Both the position numbers and the translations under genes were made by a program. A DNA stretch of 64,000 bases from Nelumbo lutea (Eukaryota > Streptophyta > Magnoliopsida > Proteales > Nelumbonaceae): NCBI GenBank assembly GCA_022828595.1, contig JAKGHH010000002.1:107133254-107197253 (forward strand), written 5' to 3'. The notes beneath the pieces were generated by a model. The model was not told the DNA's origin and did no database searches. It saw only the letters and a program-made list of their open reading frames with translations. This document shows, in pieces, positions 42,704-54,203 of this stretch (the first letter of the stretch is position 1; every line of letters starts with the position of its first letter).

Positions 42704-44648
42704 CTAGCCTTCTCGGGCAGTTTCACGAACTGACGTCCGGGCCGCTGCCAAAGTGCACCCTGCTACAACCGAACCTCCCACTATCATGTGGATGGTTCCT
42801 CGAACTAGCCTCTCTTCCGGAGGTTGTCTCTGTGGCTGTTCGGTCGGCCTATTGGTAGACTCGAGAGCATCCTTACCGTGCTCCCCTTGCCGACCTGTCA
42901 TGTTATTATTATTATTATTATTGTTATTATTATGTTGTACAAAATTTCTTAAGTACCCACGGTGGATGAGTTCCTCTATCTCATCGCGAAGATTATTACA
43001 ATGTTTGGAACTATGATAGTGATCTCTATGGAAACTGTAGTACAAGTTTTTGTTCCTCTCGTTTGGGTTCCCTTTTAGGCAAGGTGGCCACTTTACATAC
43101 GGGGCGTCTTTGATCGTCATCAAGATCTCAGCCCACTTCGTGTTCAAGGGCATATAATATGTCCGACCTGCCACGGGAGTTCGGAACAACTGGCTTGGTT
43201 TCGGCGCCCAAGCTGGATCCTTCCGGCTGTCTCCTTGGTTGGGGAGTTCTTTCTTTCTTTTTTCAAACCCACCCCCGGCCCTTTGGCTGATCTCCTCCTC
43301 CGTTCGCATGAACTTGTCCGCTAGCTCAAGGAATTTGGCGATGGTCATGGGCTGGTTGGCCACTATGTGCCACTTGAACTCCTTGTGTATCACTCCCATC
43401 TTGGCCGCATGCAAGCTGAACTACGGGATTAGGCACGTGTCGTTAAACCGCTTGATGTAGCTACGGATGGGCTCTCCTTCCTTCTAGACCACGCCGAGGA
43501 GGCTCTCCTCGGTTCGGGGGCACCGCTTGCTAATGACGAAATGCACGGTGAAGATCTGCACGAACTAGGCCCAACTCCTTATTAACCCGGGGGCCAAGTT
43601 CCTGTACCATGTGCGAGTCACTCCTCTGAAGGTGGTTGTGAAGGCCATGCACATATAGGACTTGCTGGCCCTAGCCAGGTGCATCTGGGACTGGAAGACA
43701 TTGACATGGCCGCTGGGGTCAAAGGACCCATCATACTTGTCAAGTGGGGGGAGTTTGAAGTCTCTGGGCATAGGAACTGCAAGGAGTTCTGATGACAGAG
43801 GGAAGGGACTGAGAGGATAGGGGCATCTTTTACCTCGTCTGAACTCACTTCTTTACCTCGGAGCTCGAGTAAGGCGTGGGTTACAGTTCGGTGACTTCGT
43901 CGGTGGCGCCTCTGCTGCTTGGAAGGCCCGGCGTTGGCACTGCTTTCCTCGGTGTTCCCGAGCTCAATGGGCCTGGACTGTTGGAGGTAGTCCGCGGGTA
44001 AGGCACTGAACCAGTTTTCGGTGTGCAGGAGCCCGTCCTGAGAGTGCCGAGGTGATGCTGACTTGACAGGTCGGGTTTCTGATCCGTCGGCGCATGGCGG
44101 GGTAGGGGCAGTCGCTCTCTCTCCTACCGGGGGATGAGGCTTGGCTCCTAGGGGGGCTCCGAGCCTGGGAAGCCCGAGCTTGGGAGCCTCCTAGTGGGGG
44201 CGCCCGCCTTGAGGGGAGGGCTTGGCTTGCCTAACGGCGGGGTGCCGAGGTGGGAGTTGCTGCTGACTTTGAGGCAATTGGGGGAACTGCTGCAGGTAGT
44301 GGTATTGGGAAACATGGTGCAGCATCTACTGCTGATAGATCTGATGTTGTTGAAGCTACTGCACTTGGGCTTGGATGGCCCGCGTGCCATGCATCAGGTC
44401 ATCAAACTGGTTCCGGCCAGCTGCCGGGGGAACAATGGTTGGTTCAGCAAAGGTGGTTCCAACAGATGGAAGGGGGACGTTCACAGTGGGAAGATTCACG
44501 GGCGACACTGTTCGTGGCGCATTTAGGCTGGGGATCCCATCCACCGAAAGGGGGATGGTGAACTATCCGATGCACACCATGGGAACTTGAAGTTGTTCCC
44601 CGTAGCGTTCATCTCCGTGATACGTCCGGCATTGCTGGAAGAAGCCAT
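42704..44648 (-). pseudogene. Tat element gag
   Basis: A candidate start is near 44648 (MASSSNAGRI). The capsid part reads LDKYDGSFDPSGHVNVFQSQ near 43740 and TRTWYRNLAPG, then ELADKFMRTEEE near 43320. A nucleic-acid-binding segment with spaced Cys and His (YYSFHRDHYHSSKHC) lies near 43030, followed by an Asn run from an (AAT)n repeat at 42902-42940. The frame is broken between 43565 and 43414 and at several earlier points. Confidence 0.5.
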
Positions 44649-44715
44649 GGGTGTTGGGGTTTCTTGGAAAAAAAGGTGTTATGAAAGTTTTAGAGGGAGG
44701 CTTTTAGAAGCGCTT

Positions 44716-44733
44716 CCCACAGATGGCGCCAAA
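44716..44733 (-). other. Primer-binding site of the Tat element
   Basis: TTTGGCGCCATCTGTGGG on the minus strand directly follows the 5' LTR. The TGGCGCC core is typical of this group; the degraded PBS of the 5609-8607 element resembles it. Confidence 0.5.
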
Positions 44734-45532
44734 TGATGGAGCGCTATCCGGTCGGTCCTACCTGTCAATGTTCTCGCCTTTGACTGGAGCAAAAGGTGCC
44801 TGAAACGGGGAGGAAAGCGAGTAGTCTCCGGGGAGGAACCCGGTGAGAGTGCTCCGAAGCTCAAGTTAGTATCTTATCAAAGGCAAGGTAAAAAACCAGA
44901 TAGCGCAAAGTTATCACATACCTCCATTCTTGGGGGGAAGAGAGCCTCTTATAACCACTTCGTGCACTCACTCCCAAGCTCCTGTCAGGTCCGGTATCAT
45001 TACCTCTGCACTTCTGCCAGTTCGGGTGTCATCACCTCTGCTGGGGCAGACAACCGCCACTGGTCTCTTTGTCGGAGCCGTCTCCGTAACTAGAGGTGGC
45101 GGTGGCAAGTGGTCGTTGAAGTGCGACTGTGAAGCATCAGATCCTAAGTCAATCAGGCACGCCGCCTCATGATACGGACTCCTTTGGTGTTAGGTACGGT
45201 TGTTCAGTTCGGCGGCCTGGAAACAAAGTGTTGGAGTGGCATGCGGGATGAAGTCTTGAGTTCGGATAGAAGTGTGGCCCGAACTGCCCTGGGATGGGTC
45301 AGTTCGGGTTGTTTGCCCTTTACACTCCTCGCAAGGCTTGGGGTCAAGGGGAGAGTTCAGGCTCCTTTTGGGGAGCTTGGGTCACGGGTTCCTCCTGGAG
45401 GAGCTCGGGACACCTCTTCTCAGAGATCACGCCTTGAGCACTACCGTACCGAACTGTCGTTCTTACCAGGTCACCCTTGATTGCTTCCACGTGTCGGGTG
45501 GCCAAAAGGTCGGGCCAAATCTACCTCCATCA
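44734..45532 (-). repeat. 5' LTR of the Tat element
   Basis: It is 799 bp, next to the primer-binding site at 44716-44733. The promoter inside it was not located with confidence. Confidence 0.5.
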
Positions 45533-45620
45533 CTTCCCAATCAAATAGTTAGAATTAGAATAACCTATTCTGATTCTAATTCCAGACCCCTATTCCTACT
45601 AACCAAATGGAGCCTAAATA
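45533..45620. mobile_element. Right half of the MITE split by the Tat element
   Basis: It continues 35035-35212 after the LTR element, with AATTAGAATAACC and ACTAACCAAATGG near its end. Confidence 0.5.
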
Positions 45621-46005
45621 GTCCATAAAACCAGACTACCCAGTCCATGTATAATGGGACTGTTTCTCAGTCAAAAATATACAAAATGAACATTACAAGT
45701 ATACATTACAACTAAAATGGCATTAAAAGAATCGAAAATTACTCCCTTGTACTATTCTTACTAGTTTTTTCTTAATAAAATTCTATTTGGCAAGTTGAAC
45801 AAAACCATGGATGGTTCAGTTCGGTCCATTCCATGGGATCAATTCATACTATCTCACAATTTTTCATTTACATTGAATTTTGTGGATCAGTCTATAACAC
45901 CGATGTATCCAAATATTCTTATGAAGTTTTGCACTAAACGACCAAGATTTTTTATTGAAAATTTTGTTAACAAGGCATTCGTACCAAGATTTCTCATCCA
46001 TTCGC
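45621..46005. other. AT-rich stretch without a supported gene
   Basis: No gene, repeat unit or element end could be supported here; the 85-codon plus-strand ORF has no recognisable motif. Confidence 0.5.
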
Positions 46006-46012
46006 TAACCAA

Positions 46013-46100
46013 TGGTGGCTCAGTTGGTAGGTCTTTTGACTCGTTGAAGTAAGAGAAAGGGGATGGGCTACCCCTGTTGTGTAGCCCCATAAAACACAAA
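46013..46100 (+). mobile_element. SINE-like sequence
   Basis: A box A-like TGGCTCAGTTGGTAGG is followed by GATGGGCTACCCCTGTTGTG, the tail shared with 31850-31990, and then an AAAAAGAAGAAG end. It is short and lacks a clear box B. Confidence 0.5.
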
Positions 46101-46849
46101 AAGAAGAAGATTTCTCATCCATTCCTACTGAAAACCCCCTCAAATTTTGAACTAATGGACTCTATATCTATTACCTGGGGTTGAAACTTGGGTTAAGTTA
46201 GTCCAAGCCCAAGTCAAAAAAGGTCAGGTTGGGTTTCTTGACTTTAAGTTTATTTATACATGTACATATATAAAGCCGACTAATGCTGCATTTGTACATT
46301 CCTAATTTTAAAGACCAATCTTCTTTTTACTGTTAAAATGCCGTTATTAATATTGAGTTTTTAATTCAATCTATTTATAATATTATTAGATTCATTATAT
46401 ATGTGCTTACCATTGTCTCCTTAAAATATAGTATTGCTGTCAACGGGTCGGGTCTAGCTAACACCCGACAACAGCAGGGATAGAGAATCATGAACCACAC
46501 AAGTGGTAGCTCTGTTGGCGCTATATGAACCGAGTGATGATGGTGGTAATACACATTTTCATCATCATTGGAGGTGTCACTCTTATTTCTACACTACAAT
46601 TGTGCAATTCTTTATTTGTGCCCTAATTGCGGCAGAAGTATTTTGATTCCCCCTCAAATTTTATTAACCATTATCAAATGAAAAATCACAATATGCACGC
46701 CTTGTCCCATGCATGCCCAATACAAAAAAGCACTCATCACCGCCCTCTCAAAACCCACCCCAACAAAGTAATTAAAAAATACAATCAGATTTAACCAATT
46801 CTGAGAATGGAAAGATTAACATAATCCTCTCATGCAGCAGTCTTTTAAG
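46101..46849. other. AT-rich stretch without a supported gene
   Basis: It contains a GGGTCGGGTCTAGC/ACACCCGAC segment near 46445 that could be a decayed MITE. Nothing else is recognised. Confidence 0.5.
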
Positions 46850-47221
46850 TTTTGGTGGGGTATGAAATACGGAATTAAAAGTTGCATTGCTTTTCAAATT
46901 CACACCCACATTTGAAAAGCACTCATCCGCCTAACATCCTTGGTTGACATATAAAGAGGGAGTTTTTGGATGGCATTAATATCAATCAACCACTTCTTCA
47001 CTCTTGAATTAGACATGGGGTGATAGCTTTTAAATTGTCAACTTGAGAGTCAGATTTGCACTGACGCCACCATGCTCTCACCCGATCACCAATATGTTGT
47101 GAGGGATTAATGTGTATTCAGCTCTATGGCTACCACAACAACAACATTTTGAAACCAATTAACCCCACGCTTCATGACTTTGTCATCAGTTGGAAGAGCA
47201 GCATGCATAAAAATAGGGATT

Positions 47222-48615
47222 CTAGTAGGCATGCCCTTTTTCCAAACAAAGCTTTCCCAATCGATCATACCACCCATTTGGACCAGGGGCACTTTCTAAT
47301 TTCATAGACAAGACAGTGTCTTTAATTTCTTCGCTACTTGGAACCCGAGTCAACATTCGATTATCCTTGTCATTTACAAGGCAAGGGATAGTTTGAAACA
47401 AGTAGTCATGGTTTTCACACCCCTCATCAGTCAACATTCTTTCAAAGAAACTAGTGGCATGGTTTTTAATAGCATTCTGGCAAGTAATTTTCATACCATC
47501 CTACCAAATTCTATTAATTGAAGAATAATTTTGTTGAGCTTTAATAGATGAGAAGAAATACCTAGTATTGCGATCACCATCCATTAACCATTTTTCAAGA
47601 GATTTTTTTCCTTATAAAAGCCTCTTCTTGAGCAAGACATTAGTGGAGATTGTCATTCGCCAGCCGCAGATTCATTTGGTTATTCTCTGAATTGTCCAAT
47701 TGGACCCTCAATTCAGCATTTGCTACATTTTCTTCTGCTGCCTTTGCATTCTCAAAAACATTTCTATTCCAATTTTTCAGCCAAAATAAAAATAGCATTT
47801 CCTTCAATATTAACTTCCCAAGACTCCTTTACTATAGTCATGAAGCCCGGGTGGAGAGTCCACATCTGTTGGAACCTAAAAGGCCTAGGCCCACTTTCAG
47901 GTTTGTCTGTAATTTTGACTAGCAGAGGGGCATGGTCCAAGCAGGACCTATTTAAATGGAAAACTTCTGTGAGAGAGAAAGAGTTCTGCCAATGCATATT
48001 AACCAAACATCTATCTAGTCTAGCAGCAACTGAACCGTTAGACCATGTGAACCGGTTACCTATGTAACCCAAGTCAATCAACCCCACATCTAGTATAAAA
48101 TTTTCAAATTCAATAATTGGGCCTAACTGAAAATGGCAGCCCACCCTTTCAGTAGTTTCTTTTACAACATTAAAGTCACCTCCTAAAATCCAAGGGAGGT
48201 TTACTCCAACAGATAGAGTTTTGATATGTTCCCATAATTCACGCTTGATGATGTAATTACAACTTGCATAAATGGCTGTAACTAAACGGGAACCATTTGA
48301 TCTTTTTTCTATAATTTTAATAGTAATGCATTGATTCCAAGAGTCCACCAATTGGGTTTGGAAATCAGATTTTCCAAAAATCCAAATCTTACTATTTTCA
48401 TCATTTCCCATAATAGAGAAATCCATCCCAATTTTCCCCGCTAAATCTTGAGCTTTAATAGAAGCAAGAAAAGGCTCTAAAATAACCACTAAGGAAATTC
48501 TATGAATTTGAATAAATTTCTTTAAACGCCGTACAGTTTTTTGGTTGGTAACACCTCTAGAATTCCAAAAGAGAGATGTAATCATGGCTAAAAACAAGGC
48601 GAAGATTGAGGTCAC
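47222..48615 (-). pseudogene. LINE ORF2, endonuclease part and RT lead-in
   Basis: The APE-type endonuclease reads SLFWNSRGVTNQKTVRRLKK, LVVILEPFL (metal-binding Glu), ILGGDFNVV, FTWSNGS, ARLDRCLVN and SCLDHAPLLV. Its catalytic residues appear present. The part behind it (47494-47222) reads FFERMLTDEG and MKLESAPGPNG, which normally precedes RT; the polymerase itself is gone. Confidence 0.5.
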
Positions 48616-48731
48616 TCATCCATAGCCTTGATTGGCTTTCGAACTCGTTTCGATTTCACCTCCACAAAAGTTGGTTCAACCACCGGTTGGCTTGGTTCGT
48701 GAGAGATAGGGGTGTCTGCCACAAACAATTG

Positions 48732-50090
48732 TTATAATTCCTCCGACACCGGCGAACTTTCACCGTTATCTGGCGAACTGTCAAGCTGAGACCCTTCATC
48801 ATCACTCTGAACAATCTCATACACTCTTTGAACAGCTTCTGTTACTTTCGTAGCAAGGTTGCTATAGAATCTCCTTAGGTACGTGGCATCAGCTCGTATT
48901 AAGTTGATTGAGTTTTCGTTAATAGTGTCTCCATCAGCAGACCTTGGTCTCTCTTGATGGCTTTCAATGACCCTATCTCCCATGATTTCCAGGTCATCAT
49001 GAACATTAATTTCAGCATTCTTTGCATCCGTTGGCGTGCCAAACACCTCTTATAGAGCATCATCAATTGCTAACTTCATCTCCTGCGTAATATTCTTGTT
49101 AGAGCAAGAAATATTAATTGACGTTGGGGAGGAAGAGACCGCAACAACTAGATCCTCGGCGAGATAATGATGTCAAGTTTGTTGACAACACCAGTCGGCT
49201 TCCACTCTTGACGTTCGATCCTTCCTGGTATCGTTATCTCCTTCACTTTTCCTTTCTCTTCAAGGGAGCCACCCTTCTCAGCGAAAAGATCTTTCTTCTC
49301 ATTGATTCCTCTGTTTTCTTTAGTCACTTTATTTTCCTTTGTATCTTTTTCCATTTTCTTACATTTTCTTTGGACATGGCCAACTTTACGACACTTGTTT
49401 CAATAGCTAGGGATGTTCTCATAAACAATACCTTGGAAGAAACCATCTTTCCCCACACCAATCCAAACCTTTTACACGAAAGGCTTGGCTATATCTACTT
49501 CAACACAAACCCGAGCAATTTTAGCCAGTAGCGATATGGATTTTTAGTACCTTGCCAACGTTGCCTGCAATAGACTTCATGAAATCCTCCCCAAAAAGAT
49601 AAATAGGTAGCTTTGGAAGATTAATCCAGATAGGGAGGACGGTGGGATCTTCATCAGGGTTAAAGAACGGAGACCACTTGAAGAACCGGAACAAGAATCC
49701 CTTGAGATAAATGACCTCTCTAAGCCAAACCTTCAAAATATCTTCCTTGCACTGAAATTGAAAGAGAAGGTGTGTGTGTGTGTAATCAATCACAGAAATG
49801 ACCACCTCTTTTTGCAAAACAAAACGGGCCAAGAGTAAGGATTTGATTTCCAGCATTGAGGGTCTGCCATAAGAACACTTTACAATCAATGAAAACCTGA
49901 AAGGTTCACAAGCCTTCTCAATTTCAATGTCAAAGAAAAAAACTGCAGGTTCACCGTATTGGGTGAAAGAGGGAGGTTTAACTCCAGTGTGAATCTGTTC
50001 AACAGCACAAGTTTCTGCAACAACGGAAGCATAAGATCTTGGTTTCACGGCAGATGACGAGGGGCCCAGATTGCAGGGCCCCCACCGCAC
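48732..50090 (-). pseudogene. LINE ORF1, DUF4283 and zinc-knuckle protein
   Basis: The segment 50090-49521 starts near PRSYASVVA and has the DUF4283 pattern (LLLARFVLQKEVVISVIDY, ILKVWLREVIYLKGFLFRFF, WINLPKLPIYLF). Next a CNKCRKVGHVQRKC-type zinc knuckle lies near 49380, followed by a Lys/Glu-rich stretch and an acidic tail (49046-48732). ORF1 proteins of plant LINEs bind RNA. Stops or frame changes lie between 49521 and 49354. Confidence 0.5.
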
Positions 50091-50179
50091 CGGCTATGGA
50101 GGATGGTCGACTATTTCTCCGCTAACTCCTCCTTGTAGTTCCCTTTCCTATATGATTTGCTCTGTCATCGGAAAAATAG

Positions 50180-50540
50180 GGGTGTCTCTGGACCCGTTTT
50201 CGATTGGATACTACCAAAATCAATTTGAATAGCTTGGACGAACCAAGACCATTACCATTCCAGACTTAATGGTCCAAAGTATTTATCGGATTGGATTGAA
50301 CCTGCTCTATTCATGATGGTTGATCGACTTATATTGGATTGGGTCGGATTGAACTAATATCTAATCTATTGATTAATATTAGAATACAGGTGTCAATGGA
50401 CCTGATTTGGATTACAACCGATCTAAATTAATACCAATTTGAACAGATTAGTATTAAATATTAAATTCGATCCGTCCAAAATAATTCAAAGGATTCCTAG
50501 ATTGCATTAGACCCGATCCACTGTAATGGATTCATGTTCG
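50180..50540. mobile_element. GGTGTC/GATTGGATTG MITE fragments
   Basis: GGGGTGTCTCTGGACCC at 50188 and AGGTGTCAATGGACC at 50388 start two related stretches like the nested element at 19532. They lie just beyond the LINE's 5' end. Confidence 0.5.
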
Positions 50541-50712
50541 GCCGGAGGGTGAACTGAATATCCTCATAACTCATAACATTTGGCACAATTTCCCACAATG
50601 GTTACTTTCAATTCAAACCCACATTCTAATGCCTGAAATTAATTTTACCATTGCACAAGTTATGGCCTCTTTTCAATTAAAAATAATATATTAATATCTG
50701 TCGTAAATATTG

Positions 50713-50800
50713 GGCTCAGTTTGGAAGGAGTACAAATATAAATATGTATTGCATAAATACATACAAAATATAAGATTTTGTACTCCTTTCAAACTGAGCC
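50713..50800. mobile_element. Short palindromic MITE, copy 1
   Basis: GGCTCAGTTTGGAAGGAGTA at the left is mirrored by TACTCCTTTCAAACTGAGCC at the right; 88 bases could fold into one hairpin. Relatives: 54107-54203 and 61910-62010. Confidence 0.5.
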
Positions 50801-50904
50801 TTAGAATTGATTTTTTTTTAAGCCATAAAACAAAGCAGTATAAGATATATGATCAGTTAACTATCAAGATCATTCATTTAAAGGGCTAAGACCCATCATT
50901 GATC

Positions 50905-51190
50905 CAAGGTTTACAAAACCGACCTGGACAACGAACAGGTTAGGGTTTGGTTCTCAGGTCAAACGGTCCGACCATCTGAGTCGAATAATCGGCCCTGTTT
51001 TGATAAAAAATAAAAAATAATTAAAAAGAAAAAACAGTCAAAACCGTCGAACACTTCAAATGCTCGGGTCAGCGGTTTACTGACCAAATCAACATTTTTT
51101 GACAAAAATCTGGTTTTGAAGAAAAATGGAACCAATCACTTGACCGATTCCCAGTTTTTCCGGTCCGGTGTGATTTTGAAAACCATGACT
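50905..51190. mobile_element. MITE of the GGTTTTCAAAAC family
   Basis: It starts AAGGTTTACAAAACCGAC and ends GATTTTGAAAACCATG. The interior CGGTCCGACCATC-type words match 34678-34885. Confidence 0.5.
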
Positions 51191-51699
51191 TTCCTTGTGT
51201 GCAGGTTGTGGCGTTTTCATTGTTTACTAAAAATCCATTACACGCCAAGTGATATGTCTCAAAGTTGGAATTAAAAAGTTTTAGACATGACCAGTAAAGA
51301 CAAGAACTTTTGTAAATGCTTTTCTATCTTTATTTAAATGTTAAATGTTGATTTAAAAAACTTAAAGCATTTGTTAGAACTTGACAGGCCTGAACCTTAA
51401 ATTATTGAAATCAGATATTTGCATTTTTTCTCTTTGAAATAATGCAAATCCCATGAATCAAAAATCATGCAGATGAGATGCATGCAATGGAGAGAGATCG
51501 GGTTCAAATCTTCTGTGGATCTTGTCATACACCCAACAGATTTTTCACATCTGCCCTTGCTTCAGCTTCACATGAATGCTTTTTACCACATGATAAGAAA
51601 TTGTTGTAGGCACTAGTCCCCGCTTTGAATGATTCAATCATTCAATTCAAATGAATGGCACATTTTGACTTAAAATAAAAAATAAAAAAATATCTTAAA

Positions 51700-51880
51700 A
51701 CCATTATGTGGGTTGACAGTTAGACGTTTTGATTGTCAGGGTCAATGATTCATTAATCAAATCAACGGTTTTTGACCAAAAAGCAATTTTAAGGTGAAAT
51801 GATACCAGTCAGGTGATCAGTTCTCAGGTTTTCTGATCTGACTATCTGGTCTAGTCCAAATTTGAAAATTATATTGTAAG
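51700..51880. mobile_element. MITE fragment of the GGTTTTCAAAAC family
   Basis: It shares CAAATCAACGGTTTTTGACC and CAGGTTTTCTGATCTGACTA with the 50905 copy. The left end is missing. Confidence 0.5.
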
Positions 51881-51899
51881 TCTTTTTTTCTTGGGTATT

Positions 51900-52000
51900 T
51901 AAAATAATTACTCTCAAAGGTGGTAATAGCAAGACTTGAATCCGCATATATGCTAACATACCAACTGGCCACTAGTCAGTTGGTATTAGGGCTGTAAGTC
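51900..52000 (-). mobile_element. SINE-like sequence
   Basis: On the minus strand a box A-like GTGGCCAGTTGGTATG and a box B-like GGATTCAAGTCTTGC are about 20 bases apart. No tail was defined. Confidence 0.5.
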
Positions 52001-53010
52001 CACTTCCCAATTTGAAAATATTTTCCCCTTTTCTCTCTTTTCTCACTTACCATTAGGGTTGTAAGTCGACTTATCCAATATGAAAATTTTCAATTATATT
52101 GAACTTTAGGTTAGGGTTTGGATCCATTGAAAATTAGGGTCTTTTGAGATCAGTCCTCCTAGAAAAGGGAGGTGGGCCGGCGTAAATACATTTGGCGAAC
52201 CAACAAATCAAATGTAAGGGATTTATCAAAAAAAAATCAAATCCAAGGGAAATTGAACTCGAAAAATTGAAATTTTTAACAAATTTCTAATCCAGTTCGA
52301 CCCAAGTTACACCCTTAGATACATTCCCCCTTTTTCACATTCCATCTCTTCTCACAAAAAACCAATACACCACCAGCTGACTTGTCCTTGTTGCTTACTC
52401 CCTGTCTGATTGGAGGAGCTGTACTAGAGAATGAGATAATTTAAATTTCCCATTTTTTGCCGGCCTCATTAGACATATAAAAAGATTATATGGTAGATTC
52501 TGTTACCCCACCAACTGGAGTTCATGTATAATCCCAAGAAGCGTTCTATGTACGGGTGCTCATTGTTTGTTTCAAACCACAAAACCAAATCGAATCAAAC
52601 TAAATTTATGGTTTGGAGGCACTTGAAAATGGTTTGGTTCGGTTTTATATTTTGCTAAATTGTGGTTAGCAGTTTTGGTTTGGTTTCTTTTATTTTATAA
52701 TAAAATAAAAATTTTAAGTTTTAGGAGTGATATTTGGGCTTTTTAATTGCAATAAGCCCGATAGAATCAAAGAATTGTCCAAAGTTTTCCAAACCATATT
52801 AGAAACCACATCAAACAGTATTAAAACGGTTTGATCTGATTCAGTTTCCATGCTAAAACAGTTTGTTTTTGTCAGAGAATTTCTCAAATTGTAATTCAGT
52901 GGTTTGGTCTGAGATTTTCTCTCAACACTGTCCCATTAAGCCATTACAGTCAAACATTGGGAACATCTCTATCTCTCAATGAAAGACAAGGGAGATGCTC
53001 CCAAGGTGTG
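52001..53010. other. AT-rich stretch without a supported gene
   Basis: Around 52550-52920 the GGTTTGGTTTGG/AAACCAAATCGAA words suggest another MITE, but the ends are not clear. Confidence 0.5.
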
Positions 53011-53017
53011 GCTGCAG

Positions 53018-53230
53018 TGGCCTGTTGGGACAGTGTTGGTAGCAGATCCCTACCCCACAAACACAGATGGCTTGCTGAGTTGGTGCATTATTTGTATCAT
53101 TCAAACAGAGACTTGAGATTGAACCCCGCTGCCACCAGGGTTAGGGGATTGTGGGTATGGGGATAGGTTACCTCAATTGTGCAGATAGAAAAAAGGGATT
53201 CTGTAACCCAGAATTAGGTGAAATTTTCTG
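53018..53230 (+). mobile_element. Possible SINE
   Basis: GGCTTGCTGAGTTGGTGC resembles box A and GAGATTGAACCCCGC resembles box B, about 35 bases apart. The 69-codon ORF over it is not supported as a gene. Confidence 0.5.
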
Positions 53231-53940
53231 AAGAATAGAATTCAACCCCATGGCAAAGTTAACAAACTAATTCCACTGGAATCAAAGAAGGAAAAGAGAA
53301 ATCGGACGACAAACAGTAGACTTCGGTCAATTCTTACAGTATCAAAAGAGGAGAAACAAAAGATGGGAAATAAAGTGAAAGTGACAGAGACGAAAGTGAA
53401 AGTGAGAAGAGAAAGATGATGGAAGTGACAAATACCTAACTGAACATACCAAATAACTAAAATAATTGATTTCATTTGTTAGAAAGACCACAAAAGAACC
53501 ACCAAGAGCAGAGGTTCTATGTCAAGATAAAGGTATCGAAGACAAAATAAGAGCTTCTGCCCTACATATTTCAATTGGGTTTTTTTGGGGTTCTTTTATC
53601 CTTGTATTTCTTCATCATTGGTGGCTCCAGCAAAACCTTTGTTTCGGTTTAAAAACCAGTTTTGACCCCAGTATACGACCATTTTACAGCAACCCATAAC
53701 CAAAGAAACAGCATTGGTTAGTCTAAAACCGGGCAACAGGTGAGAGAGGAGAGGAATGTATTGATCAATCCTTATATTCATACATGTTTTAAGCTTTCAG
53801 CTCATCCATAATAGTGTCACCACAAAGCACTCGACACCATAAACAGAAAACCTACATCAATCGGTTGCTTTCAGCCTAACTAGAGATCAAGTGATGCCTG
53901 AAGAAACAACCTACAAATTCATCATCTAATTTTTTTTTTT
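53231..53940. other. Stretch without a supported gene
   Basis: Two overlapping 77-codon ORFs on opposite strands have no recognisable motif. The GAAAGTGA-rich part near 53380 is low complexity. Confidence 0.5.
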
Positions 53941-54007
53941 TCAATATAACCTACATTGCCCATAGAGGTTTAGTGAACTTGGCAAAGGGGAGGATATTAG
54001 ATCCTTT

Positions 54008-54094
54008 AAACCAAAGGACCTGAGGCAAGGTGATCCCATCTCCCCTTGCCTCTTTATTATTTATATGAATGCTTTGTCCTTGTTCATTAAGAGG
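54008..54094 (+). pseudogene. LINE reverse transcriptase fragment
   Basis: It reads KPKDLRQGDPISPCLFIIYM and continues NALSLFIKR. The LRQGDPxSPxLF motif is typical of L1-type RT just before the catalytic YADD, which is not found behind it. Upstream about 50 bases are loosely consistent with RT. The 71-codon ORF at 54218-54433 may continue this relic but was not recognised. Confidence 0.5.
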
Positions 54095-54106
54095 TATTGC
54101 TGTTAA

Positions 54107-54203
54107 GGTTCAGTTTAAAAAGAGTGTAAATATAAATATGTATAATACAAATACAAGATTTAAAAATACCATATTTGTATTTGTGTCCTTTCCAAACTGA
54201 GCC
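54107..54203. mobile_element. Short palindromic MITE, copy 2
   Basis: The ends GGTTCAGTTTAAAAAGAG and CCTTTCCAAACTGAGCC match the 50713 element. It lies just behind the LINE RT fragment and may have split it. Confidence 0.5.

Larger units (their letters stand above)
35213..45532 (-). mobile_element. Ty3/Gypsy Tat/Retand-group retrotransposon, 10.3 kb, minus orientation
   Basis: Both LTRs are 799 bp with TGATGGAG/CTCCATCA ends (35213-36011, 44734-45532). By eye I count about 50-55 mismatches between them and no indels. Next to the 5' LTR the primer-binding site reads TTTGGCGCCATCTGTGGG; next to the 3' LTR is a GGAGTGGGGGG purine tract. Gag, protease, RT, a second RNase H and integrase follow in Ty3 order. 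A second RNase H and an extra antisense gene are established traits of Tat-group elements. Flanks (CTACT and CTTCC) are not a clean 5-bp duplication. Several stops suggest it is inactive. Confidence 0.5.
46850..50160 (-). mobile_element. L1-type LINE with the RT core deleted
   Basis: ORF1 (about 50090-48732) and the endonuclease part of ORF2 (48615-47764) are followed by the RT lead-in up to SAPGPNG near 47270. The next codons, in another frame, read WESFVWKKGMPTRIPIF and LPTDDKVMKRG, the zinc-binding segment that normally lies behind RT. The whole RT core between them is missing. The 3' end and poly-A tail were not located exactly. Confidence 0.5.

Noticed and set aside
44194..44590. Plus-strand ORFs of 103-110 codons over the Tat gag region
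   Set aside because: They are shadows of the minus-strand gag sequence, with no TATA box or splice structure like the true antisense gene.
35205..45540. A clean 5-bp target duplication for the Tat element
   Set aside because: With TG...CA termini the flanks are CTACT and CTTCC; only ACTT overlapping the terminal bases is shared, so no duplication is claimed.
52957..53166. 69-codon ORF with Trp/Gly-rich end
   Set aside because: It coincides with a SINE-like stretch and has no known motif.
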